A stretch of DNA of 47,775 bases from an uncultured Saprospiraceae bacterium (GTDB lineage Bacteria; Bacteroidota; Bacteroidia; Chitinophagales; Saprospiraceae). The notes beneath the pieces are model-generated. The model was not told the DNA's origin and did no database searches. It was given only the letters and a program-made list of their open reading frames with translations. Location of the stretch: positions 1 through 47,775 of the forward strand of contig CALISO010000130.1 in NCBI GenBank assembly GCA_938041445.1, given 5' to 3'. Numbering within the stretch: the first letter of the stretch is position 1; every line of letters begins with the position of its first letter. A program made the translations under genes and the position numbers. Shown in pieces: positions 7,596-17,984 of the stretch.

Positions 7596-8720
7596 ATGAA
7601 AACAAATACACCGAGAAAAATAATCATCAGTCTAGTTGGTATCCTTGTCATTGCAGGTGGCTATTTTGGGATGCAGAAATTAGGGTCAAGAGAAAAACCA
7701 CAACGAACTAAACCACCATTAGAAAAACCTACAGTATTTACCCAAACTGTCAAAAATGGGTCAGTACCTATAACTGTGCTTGCTAATGGTATCATTCAAG
7801 CTCAAGAGCGGATCGAGCTATACTCAGAGGTTCAAGGTATTTTTGAATATAGTTCACAATCTTTCAGACCAGGTGTAGCTTATGCTGAAGGTGATATCCT
7901 AATTCAGATCAATAGTAATGAGACTAGGGCAAACCTGAGAGCCCAGAAGAGTCAATTATACAATCAGATAGTCGCTATTCTTCCTGAATTAAAGTTTGAC
8001 TATCCTAGTGTGTATGAAAAGTGGAGTAAGTATACAACTAACTTTGATGTCAATAAGACACTGTCTCCCCTTCCACAGATAACTGATGAAAAGGAAAAGT
8101 TATTCATTGCGGGTAACAATATTAATGCCACATGGTATACTGTCAAAAATGTAGAAGAACTACTTAGAAAATATGCCATCTATGCTCCGTATAATGGTGT
8201 CTTGACTGTAACTGAGGTAGACAAAGGTGCCTTAGTTAGGGCTGGCCAAAAGCTTGGCGAATTCATAAATCCAAACAATCTTGAATTGAGCATTGCTGTA
8301 AATGCTGGCTATATTGACTTTCTGAAAGTCGGTAGTAGTGTGACACTTTATACTGTGGATAAGTCTAAGACATACAGAGGGACAATCAGCAGAATTAATA
8401 GCCTGATAGATCCTGCAACACAGACTGCGCAAGCCTATATTTCCGTATCAGGCAAAGGACTCAAAGAAGGCATGTATCTCGATGCTGATCTCCGTGCTAA
8501 AGATATCAAGAGTGCCTATGAAATCTCTAGAAAACTTCTAGTTCAAAATAACTATGTCTACAAGGTAATAGACAGCACAATCGTACTCACGGAAATAGAA
8601 CCAGTCTACTTCAAAGAAAGTACTGTAGTTATCAAAGGATTAAATGATGGAGACCAAATCTTGAGCAAATCACTTCCAGGTGCATACGATGGGATGAAAG
8701 TTAAAAAGGCAAAACAGTAG
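7596..8720 (+). CDS. RND efflux periplasmic adaptor (HlyD/MFP family)
   Basis: A 374-residue membrane-fusion protein. Residues 9-26 form a single N-terminal membrane anchor (IIISLVGILVIAGGYFGM), followed by a basic/proline linker. V-P-I-T-V-L-A-N-G and V-Q-G-I-F-E-Y-S begin the beta-barrel/lipoyl part. E-G-D-I-L-I-Q-I-N is the first lipoyl half. A helical hairpin spans about residues 110-185, then Y-A-P-Y-N-G-V-L-T returns to the lipoyl domain, with a beta-barrel and membrane-proximal domain after it. It bridges the inner-membrane pump and the outer-membrane channel encoded next. The gap to the pump gene is 40 bases, so all three genes are probably co-transcribed. Confidence 0.92.
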   Translation: MKTNTPRKIIISLVGILVIAGGYFGMQKLGSREKPQRTKPPLEKPTVFTQTVKNGSVPITVLANGIIQAQERIELYSEVQGIFEYSSQSFRPGVAYAEGDILIQINSNETRANLRAQKSQLYNQIVAILPELKFDYPSVYEKWSKYTTNFDVNKTLSPLPQITDEKEKLFIAGNNINATWYTVKNVEELLRKYAIYAPYNGVLTVTEVDKGALVRAGQKLGEFINPNNLELSIAVNAGYIDFLKVGSSVTLYTVDKSKTYRGTISRINSLIDPATQTAQAYISVSGKGLKEGMYLDADLRAKDIKSAYEISRKLLVQNNYVYKVIDSTIVLTEIEPVYFKESTVVIKGLNDGDQILSKSLPGAYDGMKVKKAKQ

Positions 8721-8760
8721 TCGTAAGCATTAATTTTTTTTCATCCACTATCACTAAATT

Positions 8761-11700
8761 ATGAAGCCAATAATTTCATTTTTTATCAAGTATCCTGTAG
8801 CCGTCAATATTTGTATGATAGCAGTATTGATCTTTGGATATCTAGGTATGAAGGAAACTAAATCCTCTTACTTCCCACTTGATGATTCTACATTGATATT
8901 TATTAATGTGACTTATCCAGGTGCATCTCCTGCTGAGATAGAAGAAGGTGTCGTACTTAAGATAGAAGATAATCTTAGAGGACTTGTAAATATTGATAGA
9001 ATCACTTCAGCTTCTAGAGAAAACACAGCACAGATTACTGTAGAAATAGAAGAAGGTGAAGACATCGATATCATTCTCGCAGATGTCAAAAATGCTGTAG
9101 ATAGAGTGCCATCCTTCCCTAGCAATATGGAGCCTATAGTAATCTCTAAACAAGAGAACATCAATCAAGCGATTGCTATTGTAGTCACTGGTGAAAAGGC
9201 AACACTAAAAACTTTAAAAGATGAAGCTCGACAAGTAGAAGATGATCTCCGAGCTCTACCTGGAATCTCTCAAATAGCACTGAGTGGATTTCCTGATGAA
9301 GAGATAGAGATCGCTGTCCGCGAAAATGATTTACTCGCCTATAATCTAACATTTGCGGAAGTAGCGAATGCCGTGAGCAATGCTAATATCCAAACCACTG
9401 GGGGTACGATCAAAACACAGACTGAAGAATACCTAATCAGGGCAAACAACAAATCTTACTATGGTGAAGAACTAAACTACATCATTGTAAAAGCCACACG
9501 AGAAGGGCAAATCGTAAGATTGAAAGATGTAGCTGATGTCAAAGACGTCTGGTCAGAAACTCCTGAACGAACATACTTCAATGGAAAACCTGCAGTAAGT
9601 ATCACTGTCAGTACGACCAACAACGAAGACCTCCTCTCCGCTACGGAATCAGTTAAAAAATACATCGGCACATTCAACGCATCAAGCGATCATATCAAAC
9701 TCGCTATAAGCTCAGATTCCTCAATTGCCCTCAATGATAGACAGAATCTCTTGCTAGAAAATGGCCTGGTAGGAATCATTCTGGTGTTGATTTTTCTCTC
9801 CATTTTCTTAAAACCAAGCATTGCCCTTTGGGTTGCGATAGGACTTCCTTTTTCATTTTTGGGACTATTTATATTTGCCCCTGACTTTATTACGATTAAT
9901 GTAATCTCTCTGTTTGGGATGATTATAGTGACTGGTATCCTAGTTGATGATGGGATTGTCATCGCTGAAAATATCTATGACCAGTATCAACAAGGTAAGA
10001 GTAAAATCCAAGCTGCAATCGACGGAACAATACAAGTAATGCCGCCAATCTTTGCCGCGATATTAACAACTGTGATTGCATTCTCAACATTTCTATTTCT
10101 ACCAGAACGATTAGGATCGTTTTTTGGACAAATTGCTAAAGTGGTTGGCATAATTCTCATAATCTCACTATTTGAAGCATTCCTGATTTTACCCGCTCAC
10201 CTGGCTCATTCAAGTGCTCTAGATAGAAATGCAAAACCATTTATCCTGAATGTGTGGGCAGATAAAGGTATCAGCTGGCTAAGAGATAATATTTATGTAC
10301 CAATGTTGAGGTTTGCCCTCAACTTTAGAATCTTTGGTTTCGCAGTCCCAATAGCCTTATTGCTACTGACCGTGGGAGCAGTCCAAGGTGGTATCATTCG
10401 CTTTACCTTCTTTCCGACAGTAGCCTCTGATCGAATATCCATCAATCTCAATATGCCAGAAGGAACTAGTGAGACAATTACCGATTCTCTAATAACTGTT
10501 ATAGAAGAAGCGACATGGAATGTCAATGAAGAGCTCTCTGAAGGCAAGCCAGATAGTCTTCATCTCGTAAAAAATACAATCCGTCAGATTGGACCAGGAA
10601 CGGCAGTAGCATCATTAACAATCAACCTCATCAGTGGTGAGAAGAGAACCACTGCCGCCTCTGTTATCTCTAATGCGATCAGGGATAAAGTAGGTCCAAT
10701 TTACGAGGCAGAAAGTGTTGCCTATGGTTCGGGTAATGCTTTTGGTGGAAAACCAGTCTCAGTATCTCTTACAGGGTCAGACATCGCAGAACTCAAAGGG
10801 GCGACCGATGACCTGAAGCTTGCCCTTGAGAGTAACCCTCGACTTATTGATGTCAGTGATGACGATCCTGCCGGTATCAAGGAAATCAGAATGGAATTAA
10901 AAGATAATGCCTATCTGCTCGGACTCACATTCAATCAAGTGATGAACCAAGTAAGGTCAGGATTCTTCGGAGCATCAGTGCAGCGATTCCAGCGAGGAAG
11001 AGATGAAGTGAGAGTCTGGGTTAGATATGCGCAAGACAATAGAAACAGCATCATCAATCTTGACCAGATGCGAATAGTGACGCCGAGCGGTTCAAGAATT
11101 CCTTTATCAGAAATAGCAAATTATAAGATAGAACGTGGGGAGGTAGTCATTAATCACCTTGACGGTAAACGAGCAATCTTAGTTGATGCAGATCTTAAAG
11201 ATCCAAAGGATTCGGCTCCAGAAATCCTAACCAATCTAAAAACAAATGTTTTGCCAGATTTACTAGCAAAGTATCCAACAGTCTCCCCTCTTTATGAAGG
11301 ACAAAATCGAAGCTTTTCTAGAATTGGTGTAGCACTAGGTAAAGTACTCCCTATCATCTTAATCCTAATGTATGTCGTCATTGCTTTTGTCTTTAGATCT
11401 TATGGTCAACCACTTCTATTATTTATCTTGATTCCATTCACCTTTGTAGGAGTTGCTTGGGGTCATTGGGTACACGGACAAAGTATCAATGTCTTATCTG
11501 GTCTGGGGATTGTTGCCCTAGTTGGTATTCTGGTGAACGATGGTCTTGTTCTCATAGAAAAGTTTAACCTTCTTCTGAAAGATGGAGTGCCCTACTACAA
11601 GGCAATGGTAGAAGCTGGCAGATCAAGATTTAGAGCAATTTTCTTGACATCAATTACCACAGTTGCAGGACTTGCGCCTTTGATTTTCGAGAAGAGCTTT

Positions 11701-11907
11701 TCTGCTCAGTTCTTGATCCCGATGGCCATCTCAGTTGCTTACGGAATTGCATATGCGACATTTATGACACTATTTTTACTGCCACTCTTATTGGCTACAA
11801 AAAATTCAATTAAGGTCTATGCTCTTTGGTTATGGGAAGGAAAAAAACCTTCAAGAGAATCCGTTGAAAGAGCAATTATTGAAGAACAAGATATAGACGA
11901 ACACTAA
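8761..11907 (+). CDS. RND efflux transporter permease (AcrB/HAE family)
   Basis: 1048 residues, full length for an HAE-type RND pump, with the usual two halves. There is a first membrane helix at about 12-30, a large periplasmic loop, a cluster of helices at 333-485, a second loop, and helices at about 865-1020. The proton-relay motif G-I-L-V-D-D-G-I-V (residues 392-400, with D396 and D397) is intact. The matching region of the second half is G-I-L-V-N-D-G-L-V. It exports small hydrophobic compounds (drugs, detergents or lipids) using the proton gradient; the substrate cannot be deduced. The stop codon overlaps the next start by one base (TAATG), which indicates tight coupling to the TolC-like gene. 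Confidence 0.95.
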   Translation: MKPIISFFIKYPVAVNICMIAVLIFGYLGMKETKSSYFPLDDSTLIFINVTYPGASPAEIEEGVVLKIEDNLRGLVNIDRITSASRENTAQITVEIEEGEDIDIILADVKNAVDRVPSFPSNMEPIVISKQENINQAIAIVVTGEKATLKTLKDEARQVEDDLRALPGISQIALSGFPDEEIEIAVRENDLLAYNLTFAEVANAVSNANIQTTGGTIKTQTEEYLIRANNKSYYGEELNYIIVKATREGQIVRLKDVADVKDVWSETPERTYFNGKPAVSITVSTTNNEDLLSATESVKKYIGTFNASSDHIKLAISSDSSIALNDRQNLLLENGLVGIILVLIFLSIFLKPSIALWVAIGLPFSFLGLFIFAPDFITINVISLFGMIIVTGILVDDGIVIAENIYDQYQQGKSKIQAAIDGTIQVMPPIFAAILTTVIAFSTFLFLPERLGSFFGQIAKVVGIILIISLFEAFLILPAHLAHSSALDRNAKPFILNVWADKGISWLRDNIYVPMLRFALNFRIFGFAVPIALLLLTVGAVQGGIIRFTFFPTVASDRISINLNMPEGTSETITDSLITVIEEATWNVNEELSEGKPDSLHLVKNTIRQIGPGTAVASLTINLISGEKRTTAASVISNAIRDKVGPIYEAESVAYGSGNAFGGKPVSVSLTGSDIAELKGATDDLKLALESNPRLIDVSDDDPAGIKEIRMELKDNAYLLGLTFNQVMNQVRSGFFGASVQRFQRGRDEVRVWVRYAQDNRNSIINLDQMRIVTPSGSRIPLSEIANYKIERGEVVINHLDGKRAILVDADLKDPKDSAPEILTNLKTNVLPDLLAKYPTVSPLYEGQNRSFSRIGVALGKVLPIILILMYVVIAFVFRSYGQPLLLFILIPFTFVGVAWGHWVHGQSINVLSGLGIVALVGILVNDGLVLIEKFNLLLKDGVPYYKAMVEAGRSRFRAIFLTSITTVAGLAPLIFEKSFSAQFLIPMAISVAYGIAYATFMTLFLLPLLLATKNSIKVYALWLWEGKKPSRESVERAIIEEQDIDEH

Positions 11908-13238
11908 TGAAGAATTTAAGACTTATGGCTATCAAGACTTATATCGGATATGTAATCTGCCTATTTATTGGTTTACTTGCTACCTCTCTATCAGGTCAAG
12001 AGATTCTGACTCTTGACCAGGCTAGGGAAATTACACTTGCCAATAATTTTGGAATAAAGATCGCAATGAATAACGTAGAGATCGCAGAGAATCTCACAGA
12101 ACGAAAAGCAAATAATTACTTGCCAAATGTCAGTGCATCGGGCGGATTGAGTGGTGACTTTGGTAGTGCCAATCAACAATTCAACAACGGAGCTGAAGCA
12201 CAAGTATCTAACGCGTTCACTTGGGGATTGAATGCATCAGTTGGAGCAGATTATACCATCTATGATCAGAGGAGAACGATAGCACTCAATCAACTTCAAG
12301 AATCTCTAAACACGTCTAATCTTACTCTGAGACAAACAATCGAGCAAAATCTCATTCAAGTATATACATCCTATTATATCGTTTCTCAACTTGCAGTTAA
12401 CATTGCTGTGCTTCAAGAGACAATTGATATATCTAAGGATAGATTAAAGAGAGCTCAGTTCGCCTATGAGTTAGGTCAAGGTAGTGGGTTAGATGTATTG
12501 AATGCTGAAGTAGATATCCAGACTGATAGTGTCAACATCCTGACTGCTATTATCAACCTTGATACAGAGAAGCGAAATCTTAATGTTGCAATGGGAAGAG
12601 ATGCATCTACTCAATTCGAGATCGTTCCAGCTCAAGACATAGCATCATTTGAAACAATTGATATCCTCATCGCTCGAGCAAAAGAAAACAATACTACTTT
12701 GCTCATCAATAGACAAAATCTAATCGTCACTGAACTTAACTTAGACTTGATAGATGCTGAATCTCGGCCTACTGTCAACTCAGCATTGTCCTATGCTTAT
12801 GCCTTCTCAGACAATGCTCCTGGATCTTTTGTGGAGCGATCTACATCAAATGGATTAGGAGGAAATATCGGGTTGGCTTGGACGCTATTTGATGGCAGTC
12901 GCAGTATCAGAAGACAAAATTCTGTCCTTGACTTAACCAATCAAAAATTACAAATCGATCAATTTGAACAAGAGATAGAAAGAGATATCATCAATGCGTG
13001 GGATACTTATCAAAACGAACTTTTCATCATCAGTGTCCAAGAAAATGCAGTAGCAACAAATGAGGAGAATTTCAAAAGAACAGAAGAGCAGTTCAGAAGC
13101 GGACAGGCAAATTCTATAGAATTCAGACAAGCACAATTGAACTTACTCAATGCGCAAGTTAATCTCACCAATGCGCTATACTCAGTAAAAATAAGAGAAA
13201 TAGACATCAAACAACTTGTTGGAGATTTGATAGATTGA
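11907..13238 (+). CDS. TolC-family outer membrane channel
   Basis: A 443-residue outer-membrane factor. Residues about 11-31 form a signal peptide ending in T-S-L-S-G-Q. The mature protein opens with I-L-T-L-D-Q-A-R-E-I-T-L-A-N-N, the typical start of the first TolC repeat. Two internally similar halves of long helices and short strands follow, including N-Q-L-Q-E-S-L-N-T-S-N-L-T-L-R in the first half and R-R-Q-N-S-V-L-D-L-T-N in the second, and the C-terminal F-R-Q-A-Q-L-N-L-L-N-A-Q-V-N-L. It should trimerise and give the pump an exit duct. With the two preceding genes it makes a complete tripartite system. Confidence 0.93.
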   Translation: MKNLRLMAIKTYIGYVICLFIGLLATSLSGQEILTLDQAREITLANNFGIKIAMNNVEIAENLTERKANNYLPNVSASGGLSGDFGSANQQFNNGAEAQVSNAFTWGLNASVGADYTIYDQRRTIALNQLQESLNTSNLTLRQTIEQNLIQVYTSYYIVSQLAVNIAVLQETIDISKDRLKRAQFAYELGQGSGLDVLNAEVDIQTDSVNILTAIINLDTEKRNLNVAMGRDASTQFEIVPAQDIASFETIDILIARAKENNTTLLINRQNLIVTELNLDLIDAESRPTVNSALSYAYAFSDNAPGSFVERSTSNGLGGNIGLAWTLFDGSRSIRRQNSVLDLTNQKLQIDQFEQEIERDIINAWDTYQNELFIISVQENAVATNEENFKRTEEQFRSGQANSIEFRQAQLNLLNAQVNLTNALYSVKIREIDIKQLVGDLID

Positions 13239-13336
13239 CAGTTCAGAACTGATTGATAATTACCTAACGATGACAACAAAATCTTTAGGATCGATGAATT
13301 GGACTGATCTTGATTAAAGTAATAATTACACGTTAA

Positions 13337-16012
13337 ATGAGAGCAGAAGACAGCAGACTAGACGACCATTATTCCAAGAAAAAAGACTGGTTAGAATGGG
13401 GACCGTACCTCAGTGAAAGACAATGGGGAACAGTAAGAGAGGACTATAGCCCTCATGGTTCTGCTTGGGATTACTTTCCACATGATCACGCTAGATCAAG
13501 AGTCTATCGATGGGGTGAAGATGGGATAGCAGGATTCTCGGATAGACACTGTGCCATTTGCTTCGGTATAGCTCTATGGAATGGCAATGACCCCATACTG
13601 AAAGAGCGGCTATTTGGCCTTACAGGACCAGAAGGTAATCATGGAGAAGATTGTAAAGAACTCTATTACTATCTGGATAGTACGCCGACTCACTCTTATA
13701 TGAAGCACTTATACAAGTATCCACATGCTGCTTATCCATATGAGGATCTCACAAAGACCAACCGAGAACGTGGATTGGACGACCTCGAATATGAAATATT
13801 GGATACTGGTGTATTCAATGGCAACAAGTACTTTGACGTTTTTACAGAGTATGCAAAAGAAAGTGAGGAAGATATCCTGATCAGAATCACAGTAGAGAAT
13901 AGAGCGAAAGAAGATCACGACATTTATTTGTTGCCAACCCTATTATTACGAAATCTCTGGTCGTTCAATCAGATGGAAGGTCATCACAATATTGAAAAAA
14001 TAGATGACGAAAAGGACTTTGGCTCTGTAAAGGTGACACATCCAAAATTAGGTGAGTACTACCTTTACTTTGACAAACCTGATCAATGGCTATTCACAAA
14101 TAATGAGACGAATCATCAGCGTTTATTCGGAAGTGAAAATGCAAGTCCATATGTCAAAGATCTATTCCATGATTCTGTCCTGAACAATGACTACCAACTT
14201 ACCCAAGCAATCAATCAAGGGACAAAATTTGCACCATTATGGAAGAGAAATGTAAAAGGTGAGAAAGCTGTCACGTTTAAGCTAAGATTTTCAAAAAACA
14301 AAAAAACTAAGAATCCACTTAAATCAACATTTGATAAAACCTTCAAAAATCGAATCCAAGAAGCAGACGAGTTTTATTCGAAATTCCAAAAAGGCGAAAG
14401 CAAAGAATTGTCCAATATTCAGAGACAAGCACTTGCTGGGATGATGTGGACTAAGCAATACTACAACATAGATATGGAGACTTGGCTCAAGGGAGATCCT
14501 GGTCAACCAGAGCCTCCATCAGAACGCTTAAGCGGTCGTAATAGTGAATGGATGACACTCAACAATGAGGATATCATCTCTATGCCAGACAAGTGGGAGT
14601 ACCCTTGGTATGCCGCTTGGGATCTTGCATTTCACTGTGTACCATTAGCATTGATGGATTCAGAATTTGCGAAGAATCAAATGCTTCTTATGACGAAAGA
14701 ATGGTATATGGGACCATCTGGTCAAATACCTGCTTATGAGTGGGCATTCTCAGATGTCAACCCGCCAGTGCAAGCTTGGGCAACCATCGAAGTCTATAAT
14801 ATTGATAAGGATAAAACTGGAAAAGGAGACATAGATTTTCTCAAAAGAATGCTCAACAAACTCACCATTAACTTTACCTGGTGGGTCAATAGAAAAGATC
14901 GGAGTGGCAATAATGTATTTGAAGGTGGATTCTTAGGACTTGATAATATTGGAGTATTTGATCGAAGCAATGAACTGCCTGGTAATGGCTATCTAGAGCA
15001 AGCGGATGGAACAGCATGGATGGCAATGTTCTCTCTCAAAATGTTAGAAATATCTCTTGAAATTGCCAAAGTGGATTCTACATATGAAGATATGGCGACC
15101 AAGTACTTTGAGCACTTTGTCTATATCGCAGAATCACTCAACTACATTGGTGACAACTGGCTAGGCAGTTGGGATGAAGAAGAAGGATTTTTCTATGACA
15201 TCTTGGTCTTACCAAATGAATCGTTTATCCCTATCAAAGTCAGATCACTCGTAGGGCTAATGACGATGACCGCAGTTCTCCATATCAAAAAAGAAACACT
15301 CAAGGCTCTCCCTAACTTCTATCATGGAATGAAGTGGTTCCTCAATTATCGTCGCAAGCATAACAAGTACGCAGTGATAGAAGATTTCAAAAAAGACGAA
15401 GATGTCATCTTATCTCTCGTTCCAAAGAAACGGATGAAACGATTATTGACGGCACTTCTAGATAAAAATGAATTCTTAAGTCCCTATGGAATAAGAGCAT
15501 TATCAAAGATTCATACTAATCCATATTCAGTCATTATTAATAATGAAGTATTCTCAGTCAAGTATGCGCCTGCAGAGTCAGAGACCCATCTCTTTGGAGG
15601 TAACTCCAATTGGCGAGGTCCTATATGGATACCAATGAACTTCCTATTTGTCGCTGCCCTTAAGGAATTTGACAAGTACTACGAAGATACATTTACAGTA
15701 GAGCATCCTGATAAGCCAAGCCAGAAGATTAGTCTTGGAGAATTGAGTGACATTATCAGTCAGAGACTTGTCAATATGTTTAGAAAGAATGAAAAAGGAG
15801 ATCGGCCAATCCACAAACTGCACAAGGATGTATACCGTGATCCACACTTTGAAGAATTGATTCTCTTCTATGAATATTTTCATGGTGATAATGGTCGTGG
15901 TGTAGGCGCATCTCACCAGACTGGATGGACAGGTGCAGTAGCTCAACTCATCAACGAGAGTTGCTGGTCAACGTTAGAAAAATCAAACATATCAACATCA
16001 GCCAAATCATAG
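13337..16012 (+). CDS. GH63-like glucosidase / MGH1-type glycoside hydrolase
   Basis: An 891-residue cytoplasmic-looking protein; no signal peptide is seen. The start (R-L-D-D-H-Y then W-L-E-W-G-P-Y-L-S-E-R-Q-W-G-T-V-R-E-D-Y) is typical of bacterial GH63-related glucosidases. The C-terminal two thirds form the (alpha/alpha)6 barrel region, with Y-P-W-Y-A-A-W-D-L-A-F-H (about residue 429), N-I-G-V-F-D-R-S (about 535), A-D-G-T-A-W-M-A (about 555) and N-W-R-G-P-I-W-I-P-M-N (about 757). The D of AWD and acidic residues near the second and third motifs are candidate catalytic groups. Relatives hydrolyse alpha-glucosides such as glucosylglycerate, kojibiose or mannosylglycerate; the substrate is undetermined. 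Confidence 0.88.
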   Translation: MRAEDSRLDDHYSKKKDWLEWGPYLSERQWGTVREDYSPHGSAWDYFPHDHARSRVYRWGEDGIAGFSDRHCAICFGIALWNGNDPILKERLFGLTGPEGNHGEDCKELYYYLDSTPTHSYMKHLYKYPHAAYPYEDLTKTNRERGLDDLEYEILDTGVFNGNKYFDVFTEYAKESEEDILIRITVENRAKEDHDIYLLPTLLLRNLWSFNQMEGHHNIEKIDDEKDFGSVKVTHPKLGEYYLYFDKPDQWLFTNNETNHQRLFGSENASPYVKDLFHDSVLNNDYQLTQAINQGTKFAPLWKRNVKGEKAVTFKLRFSKNKKTKNPLKSTFDKTFKNRIQEADEFYSKFQKGESKELSNIQRQALAGMMWTKQYYNIDMETWLKGDPGQPEPPSERLSGRNSEWMTLNNEDIISMPDKWEYPWYAAWDLAFHCVPLALMDSEFAKNQMLLMTKEWYMGPSGQIPAYEWAFSDVNPPVQAWATIEVYNIDKDKTGKGDIDFLKRMLNKLTINFTWWVNRKDRSGNNVFEGGFLGLDNIGVFDRSNELPGNGYLEQADGTAWMAMFSLKMLEISLEIAKVDSTYEDMATKYFEHFVYIAESLNYIGDNWLGSWDEEEGFFYDILVLPNESFIPIKVRSLVGLMTMTAVLHIKKETLKALPNFYHGMKWFLNYRRKHNKYAVIEDFKKDEDVILSLVPKKRMKRLLTALLDKNEFLSPYGIRALSKIHTNPYSVIINNEVFSVKYAPAESETHLFGGNSNWRGPIWIPMNFLFVAALKEFDKYYEDTFTVEHPDKPSQKISLGELSDIISQRLVNMFRKNEKGDRPIHKLHKDVYRDPHFEELILFYEYFHGDNGRGVGASHQTGWTGAVAQLINESCWSTLEKSNISTSAKS

Positions 16013-16014
16013 AG

Positions 16015-16051
16015 AATGATCAAGATGATATATCAATCAAGCTTGGTCATT
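16015..16051 (+). terminator. possible terminator hairpin after the GH63-like gene
   Basis: AATGATCAAG pairs with CTTGGTCATT (ten pairs, one of them G-T) around a 17-base loop, beginning three bases after the stop codon. No T-tract follows, so termination is uncertain. Confidence 0.3.
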
Positions 16052-16085
16052 GACTACTTGATGTTGCAATGCATAGAACATCCGA

Positions 16086-16652
16086 ATGTCAAAAGATAAT
16101 ATGATGAAGACTACCCCTACTTATGTATTCACATCTGATCGCTTAGGTTTTAGACCTTGGCTAGAATCTGATATAGAGTGGTACGCAGAGATGAATGCGG
16201 ATAAAAGAGTGATGCAATACTTCCCATCAGCAATGACCAAAGAAGACAGCTTAAAATCAATGCAAAAACTTAGTGCTGCTTACACTGAGCTTGGTCACAC
16301 ATACTATGTTACTGAGCTATTAGAGAGTAAAGAAATTATTGGATTTTTAGGTATCGGTTATCAGACCTTCGATATCGAACTCCAAGAATTCAAAGATCTT
16401 GGCTGGCGATTACGACCAAAATTTTGGGGACATGGGTATGCAACCGAAGGTGCTAAACGATGTATTGAGATAGCATTTGCCAACGAGCAACTCAACCTTG
16501 ATGTCCTCTATGCCATTACTCCCAATACTAATCTTCCATCTATCAAGGTAATGCAGAAGATTGGGATGCAACATTACAAAGATTTTAATCATCCAGAATT
16601 AGATCATTGTCCGAGGCTGCAATCTTGTGTTATGTACCAATTACGCAGGTAG
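16086..16652 (+). CDS. GNAT-family N-acetyltransferase (RimJ/RimL-like)
   Basis: A 188-residue acetyltransferase. After a ten-residue lead it reads F-T-S-D-R-L-G-F-R-P-W-L-E-S-D-I (residues 15-30), the usual start of RimJ/RimL-type enzymes. The acetyl-CoA-binding motif region is L-G-W-R-L-R-P-K-F-W-G-H-G-Y-A-T-E-G (about 105-122), and N-L-P-S-I-K-V-M-Q-K-I-G-M follows near residue 160. Such proteins acetylate N-termini or small amines; the target is unknown. An alternative start is the ATG at 16101. It sits alone between the glucosidase and hflX genes on the same strand. Confidence 0.85.
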   Translation: MSKDNMMKTTPTYVFTSDRLGFRPWLESDIEWYAEMNADKRVMQYFPSAMTKEDSLKSMQKLSAAYTELGHTYYVTELLESKEIIGFLGIGYQTFDIELQEFKDLGWRLRPKFWGHGYATEGAKRCIEIAFANEQLNLDVLYAITPNTNLPSIKVMQKIGMQHYKDFNHPELDHCPRLQSCVMYQLRR

Positions 16653-16712
16653 AATAGTCACTAAGCATGACAGTATGACTTTGTCTATCTTTGAGTATCA
16701 CAAATCAGCAAT

Positions 16713-17927
16713 ATGTCGGATAATTGGAATGTAGGTAAGGAGAAAACCAAGGGAATAAAACAAGAGATCGAGTATGCGGTATTAGTCGCTGTTTCTAGTA
16801 AGTCTCAAACTAAAGAACAGTCAAAAGAGTATATCGATGAACTAGAGTTTTTAGCAGAGACTGCTGGTGCAAAAACTAAAAAAATCTTTATCCAAAATCT
16901 TGAACATCCTGATAAGCGAACATATGTAGGAAAAGGAAAATTAGAAGAAATCAATCTATACATTCAAGAGAATGAGGAGATCAATATGGTCATTTTTGAC
17001 GATGATCTGACTGGTAAGCAAACAAGTATTTTAGAAGAAGAACTCACGGTTAAAATCATTGACAGGAGTAGCCTTATCCTTGACATATTTGCCAAACGAG
17101 CACAGACAGCTCAAGCACGTACTCAAGTAGAACTTGCGCAGATGCAATATATGCTCCCAAGATTGAGAGGACTATGGACTCACCTCGAAAGACAAAGAGG
17201 GGGAATCGGGATGAGAGGACCTGGTGAGATGGAAATAGAGACAGATAGAAGACTCGTAAGAGACAAGATCTCACACCTCAAAACCAAACTAGAAAAAATC
17301 GATCGTCAGTCACAGACTCAGCGGAAGAATCGCGGTGATATGATCAGAGTTGCTCTCGTCGGTTATACCAATGTCGGTAAGTCAACATTGATGAATACAC
17401 TGAGCAAATCAGAAGTATTCGCTGAAAATAAGCTGTTTGCAACATTGGACACGACTGTGAGAAAGGTCGTGCTCAATCGGATGCCTTTTTTACTCTCGGA
17501 TACAGTTGGGTTTATCAGAAAACTCCCTCACCACTTAGTTGAAAGTTTTAAATCGACACTCGATGAGGCAAAGGAGAGTGATCTTGTCCTACACGTTGTG
17601 GATATGTCACATCCCACTTTCGAGGATCAGATTGCAACTGTTAACCAGACTCTCAAGGACTTGGATGCATTCGACAAACCAACATTGATGATACTCAACA
17701 AGGTGGATGCCTATAGAAGCAAGTACTTCGATGAATTCCTTGATCAAGAAAACAAGGATGAGATATTAAAAACATTAAAAGAAAGACTCCAGAACGAATA
17801 TGGAATGGAGAACATCATTATCTCTGCTAAGACAAAAGAAAATGTCGAAGTCTTAAAAGCGAATCTTCAAGAAAAAATCGCAACCCTCTATAAAGACCGA
17901 TATCCGTATATTGCAAAGTCTTGGTAA
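16713..17927 (+). CDS. hflX: GTPase HflX
   Basis: A 404-residue GTPase of the HflX family, which binds the ribosome and splits or rescues stalled 70S particles. The N-terminal domain holds T-Y-V-G-K-G-K (70-76). A coiled coil covers about 130-205 and includes the family hallmark G-G-I-G-M-R-G-P-G-E (163-172). The G domain starts near 211, with G1 G-Y-T-N-V-G-K-S-T (217-225), G3 around D-T-V-G-F-I, and G4 N-K-V-D. Length and motifs are normal. It is followed 57 bases later by the M29 aminopeptidase gene on the same strand. Confidence 0.96.
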   Translation: MSDNWNVGKEKTKGIKQEIEYAVLVAVSSKSQTKEQSKEYIDELEFLAETAGAKTKKIFIQNLEHPDKRTYVGKGKLEEINLYIQENEEINMVIFDDDLTGKQTSILEEELTVKIIDRSSLILDIFAKRAQTAQARTQVELAQMQYMLPRLRGLWTHLERQRGGIGMRGPGEMEIETDRRLVRDKISHLKTKLEKIDRQSQTQRKNRGDMIRVALVGYTNVGKSTLMNTLSKSEVFAENKLFATLDTTVRKVVLNRMPFLLSDTVGFIRKLPHHLVESFKSTLDEAKESDLVLHVVDMSHPTFEDQIATVNQTLKDLDAFDKPTLMILNKVDAYRSKYFDEFLDQENKDEILKTLKERLQNEYGMENIIISAKTKENVEVLKANLQEKIATLYKDRYPYIAKSW

Positions 17928-17984
17928 CAATCTAAGAATGTCTGATCGTTCACTGACACCTTGCATATTAAAACCTATACCACG

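Noticed and set aside
13239-13251. CAGTTC-A-GAACTG palindrome right after the TolC-like stop
   Set aside because: A one-base centre cannot form a hairpin loop and no T-run follows; too short to claim as a regulator site.
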